Assembly: GCA_021781075.1 (NCBI GenBank)
Contig: JAJXXN010000334.1
Coordinates: forward strand, 1-7,498
Origin: Acidobacteriota bacterium
Lineage (GTDB): Bacteria > Acidobacteriota > Terriglobia > Terriglobales > Acidobacteriaceae
DNA length: 7,498 nt
Reading direction: 5' to 3'
The notes below the pieces were generated by a model, which was not told where the DNA came from, did no database searches, and saw only the letters and a list, made by a program, of their open reading frames with translations. A program made the translations under genes and the position numbers. Within the stretch, counting starts at the first letter, position 1; every line of letters starts with the position of its first letter. Below are positions 5,692-7,498 of the stretch, piece after piece.

Positions 5692-7498
5692 TCACTGGTT
5701 TTGGCGGGTTTCCGTGACCGAAGTGATCCTCTGGAAGCGTGGATTGGAGCGGAGTGGAGCAAAGGCCGGGTCGAATGGGACATACACAAGCCATGGCTGA
5801 TGGGCCAGGTAGGCGCGCTCCAAAAAATCAAGCGCATCGATTTGGTCGCCGGAGAAGGCGTAGCAGCGGGGAATGCTGAAATCCGTGAGGTCGTTTTTGA
5901 GCGTGTAAGCTCGAAGGGCCGCCAGATAGCCGCCCCCGGTGTAAGCAGTTTCAAGGCGCAGCTCCTCGGCCGGTTCGGCGATGGAATGAATGACCCACTG
6001 AAACTCCTGCCATGCCCTTTCTTTTTCACCCATCATGGAGTAGACATACCAAAGCTTGTAGTGCGCGCCCAGCACGTCGGGACTCTCGCCTAGAATCTGC
6101 TGGTAGAGTTTGACGGCCTGGGTGTAATGGCCTTCGTAGTAGTAAAGCCATCCCAGGTTGGTGCGAGTGGCCTTGGACTGTGGATCATACTCGAGCGCCT
6201 TCCTCATCTGCGCGTCAGCTTCCTTGAAGCGCCCCTCGGTCATGAGCAGGATGCCATACCAATGGTGGGCATTGACGTTGGCAGGGGCAATGGCAAGTGA
6301 TTTTTGGAACTCCTGTTCAGCCCGCTCCATATCCCACTGGTAATACCAGTAGGAGAAGCCCAGGGCATTGTGTGCCTCCACTTGCGCGGGGTCCAGCGAG
6401 AGCGCCTGCTGTGCCGCTGCCCAACCGAGGCTGCGCGCCTGCTCCGTGTCCATCCAGCCATACTGGCCCATGAGGTTGTAAGTGGATGCCAGCAGTGCGT
6501 ATGCGTCGGCGTAATGCGGGTCAATGGCCACGGCATTGCTCAGGTCTTCCACCGCATTTTCAAAACCCGTCTTCGAGCGGAGTGAAAGAAAATACAGCCC
6601 CTTGAGGTAGGCTTCATGGGCATCAGAGCGGTCGGGTTGATAAATAGCCCTGCCCAACTCCGGCAGATGCAGTGAAAGTGCCTGTGTCACCGAACTTGCA
6701 ACTTCCGATTCAAAGGCAAATTTTTCCTTGAGGCTTGTGTCATAGATGCTGCTCCACAGGCGCGCCTGGTCTTTGACGCGAACCAGGCGCATGTCGAGGC
6801 GATATGTCCCACCTTCCTGCTGCAGGTTGCCCTCAATCAGGTAGGCCACATCCAACTCCCTGCCAATCTCACCGGTGCTCTTGCTGGTCTTGGCATAGGC
6901 ATAGGCGGAACTGGGGGCAATGACACGCAATTGTTCACCGCCCATGCGGCCAAGCCGGTCGATCAACTCCTCGGTGATTCCGGTGCAAAAGTACTCACGG
7001 CCCGCGTCGCCGGTCATATTATGGATGGGCAGGACAGCGATGGAAATGGGGCGCTGGAAGAGAAGTGGACGGGCCAAGAAAAAGGCCACTGCCGCCATCA
7101 GCAATGCGGCTGCAGCCAGGCCAATGAGAATTCTGCGGCCCCGCCGCACCACAGGCAGTAGAACTGGATTTTTTTCATCGCCGGCTTCCTCCTCGATTTT
7201 GAACTGCTCCACCGCTGCGACAAACCGGTATCCCCGGCCACGGATGGTTTCAATCAATCGGTTTTGCGCGGTTTCGCCCAGGGCCTCACGCAATTTCCGC
7301 ATGGCCGTGTTCAGGCCGTCCTCAAAATCCACAAAAGTATCATTGGGCCACAAACGCGTTTGCAACTCGGAGCGGGTGACGGTTTCACCAGCCCGCTCCA
7401 CAAGCGCCAAGAGCAGCAAACGAGTCTTTTCCTGAAGATGAATGGGGCGGTTGTTTCGCAACAAGTCGCCCGAGCGGAGATTCAGCTCAAAGTTGGCA
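5692..7498 (-). CDS. CadC/ToxR-like membrane-anchored transcriptional regulator with TPR repeats (5' end outside window)
   Basis: 601 residues are visible; the reading frame continues past the right edge, so only the first few residues are missing. Numbered from the codon at 7497-7495, residues 1-97 form an OmpR/PhoB-type winged-helix DNA-binding domain (FELNLRSGDLLRNN, LWPNDTFVDFEDGLNTAM, RLIETIRGRGYRFVA). A basic linker (VVRRGRR) leads to one membrane helix at about 123-141. A FlgO/TolB-like domain follows (about 151-275; ISIAVLPIHNMTGD, YFCTGITEELIDRL, AYLIEGNLQQ). Then come several tetratricopeptide repeats (about 290-510), for example NAVAIDPHYADAYALLASTY and KALEYDPQSKATRTNLGWLYY. The tail (LDFLERAYLAHQPWLVYVPF) is typical of this class. 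No phosphoreceiver domain is present, so it should act as a one-component sensor: DNA binding inside the cell, sensing or protein contact outside the inner membrane. The TTG at 7464 is not the start, since 11 further codons upstream complete the winged-helix domain. It is convergent with hom, and its targets are unknown. Confidence 0.9.
   Translation of the reverse strand, partial: ANFELNLRSGDLLRNNRPIHLQEKTRLLLLALVERAGETVTRSELQTRLWPNDTFVDFEDGLNTAMRKLREALGETAQNRLIETIRGRGYRFVAAVEQFKIEEEAGDEKNPVLLPVVRRGRRILIGLAAAALLMAAVAFFLARPLLFQRPISIAVLPIHNMTGDAGREYFCTGITEELIDRLGRMGGEQLRVIAPSSAYAYAKTSKSTGEIGRELDVAYLIEGNLQQEGGTYRLDMRLVRVKDQARLWSSIYDTSLKEKFAFESEVASSVTQALSLHLPELGRAIYQPDRSDAHEAYLKGLYFLSLRSKTGFENAVEDLSNAVAIDPHYADAYALLASTYNLMGQYGWMDTEQARSLGWAAAQQALSLDPAQVEAHNALGFSYWYYQWDMERAEQEFQKSLAIAPANVNAHHWYGILLMTEGRFKEADAQMRKALEYDPQSKATRTNLGWLYYYEGHYTQAVKLYQQILGESPDVLGAHYKLWYVYSMMGEKERAWQEFQWVIHSIAEPAEELRLETAYTGGGYLAALRAYTLKNDLTDFSIPRCYAFSGDQIDALDFLERAYLAHQPWLVYVPFDPAFAPLRSNPRFQRITSVTETRQNQ

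Noticed and set aside
7462..7464. TTG 7464 as the start of the winged-helix regulator
   Set aside because: The frame stays open to the window edge and the 11 extra codons (ANFELNLRSGD) complete the known beginning of this domain, so the true start is outside.

Overview
The window looks like an ordinary chromosomal stretch from a GC-rich, Gram-negative soil-type bacterium, most likely of the phylum Acidobacteriota (class Terriglobia). This is inferred from gene content only: a TonB-dependent receptor with an N-terminal carboxypeptidase-regulatory-like domain, and a membrane-anchored winged-helix regulator with a FlgO/TolB-like domain and TPR repeats, are both common there. Codons in the main genes mostly end in G or C. 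The first 200 bases have a visibly different, lower-GC composition.

Layout, left to right. Bases 1-455 hold no gene I can identify: a lower-GC stretch, then a GC3-rich stretch that is open on both strands, with a sigma-70-like promoter pointing left. This joins abruptly, near 455-462, to the last ~120 codons of a quinone oxidoreductase gene (456-830, +). That gene has lost its N-terminal two thirds and is probably a pseudogene. A strong stem-loop (898-935) follows it and lies in the leader of a CobB-type sirtuin gene (965-1684, +). The sirtuin is convergent with a large TonB-dependent outer-membrane receptor gene (1797-4103, -). The receptor is divergent from homoserine dehydrogenase (hom, 4322-5584, +). 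The 218-base region between them carries a perfect 15-base palindrome, GCGACAA-A-TTGTCGC, that could be an operator. After hom come a perfect 8-bp stem-loop and, convergent with it, the 3' part of a CadC/ToxR-like one-component regulator gene (5692 to the right edge, -), whose 5' end lies outside the window.

The genes do not form one operon. Orientation alternates and each gene has its own gap, so there are at least four transcription units with unrelated roles: lysine deacylation, outer-membrane uptake, aspartate-family amino-acid synthesis and membrane signalling. I see no tRNA, rRNA, CRISPR array, transposase or complete mobile element, and nothing that makes a convincing case for a new biological system. 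The points most worth a second look are the truncated qor junction, the palindrome upstream of the receptor gene, and the hairpin in the sirtuin leader.
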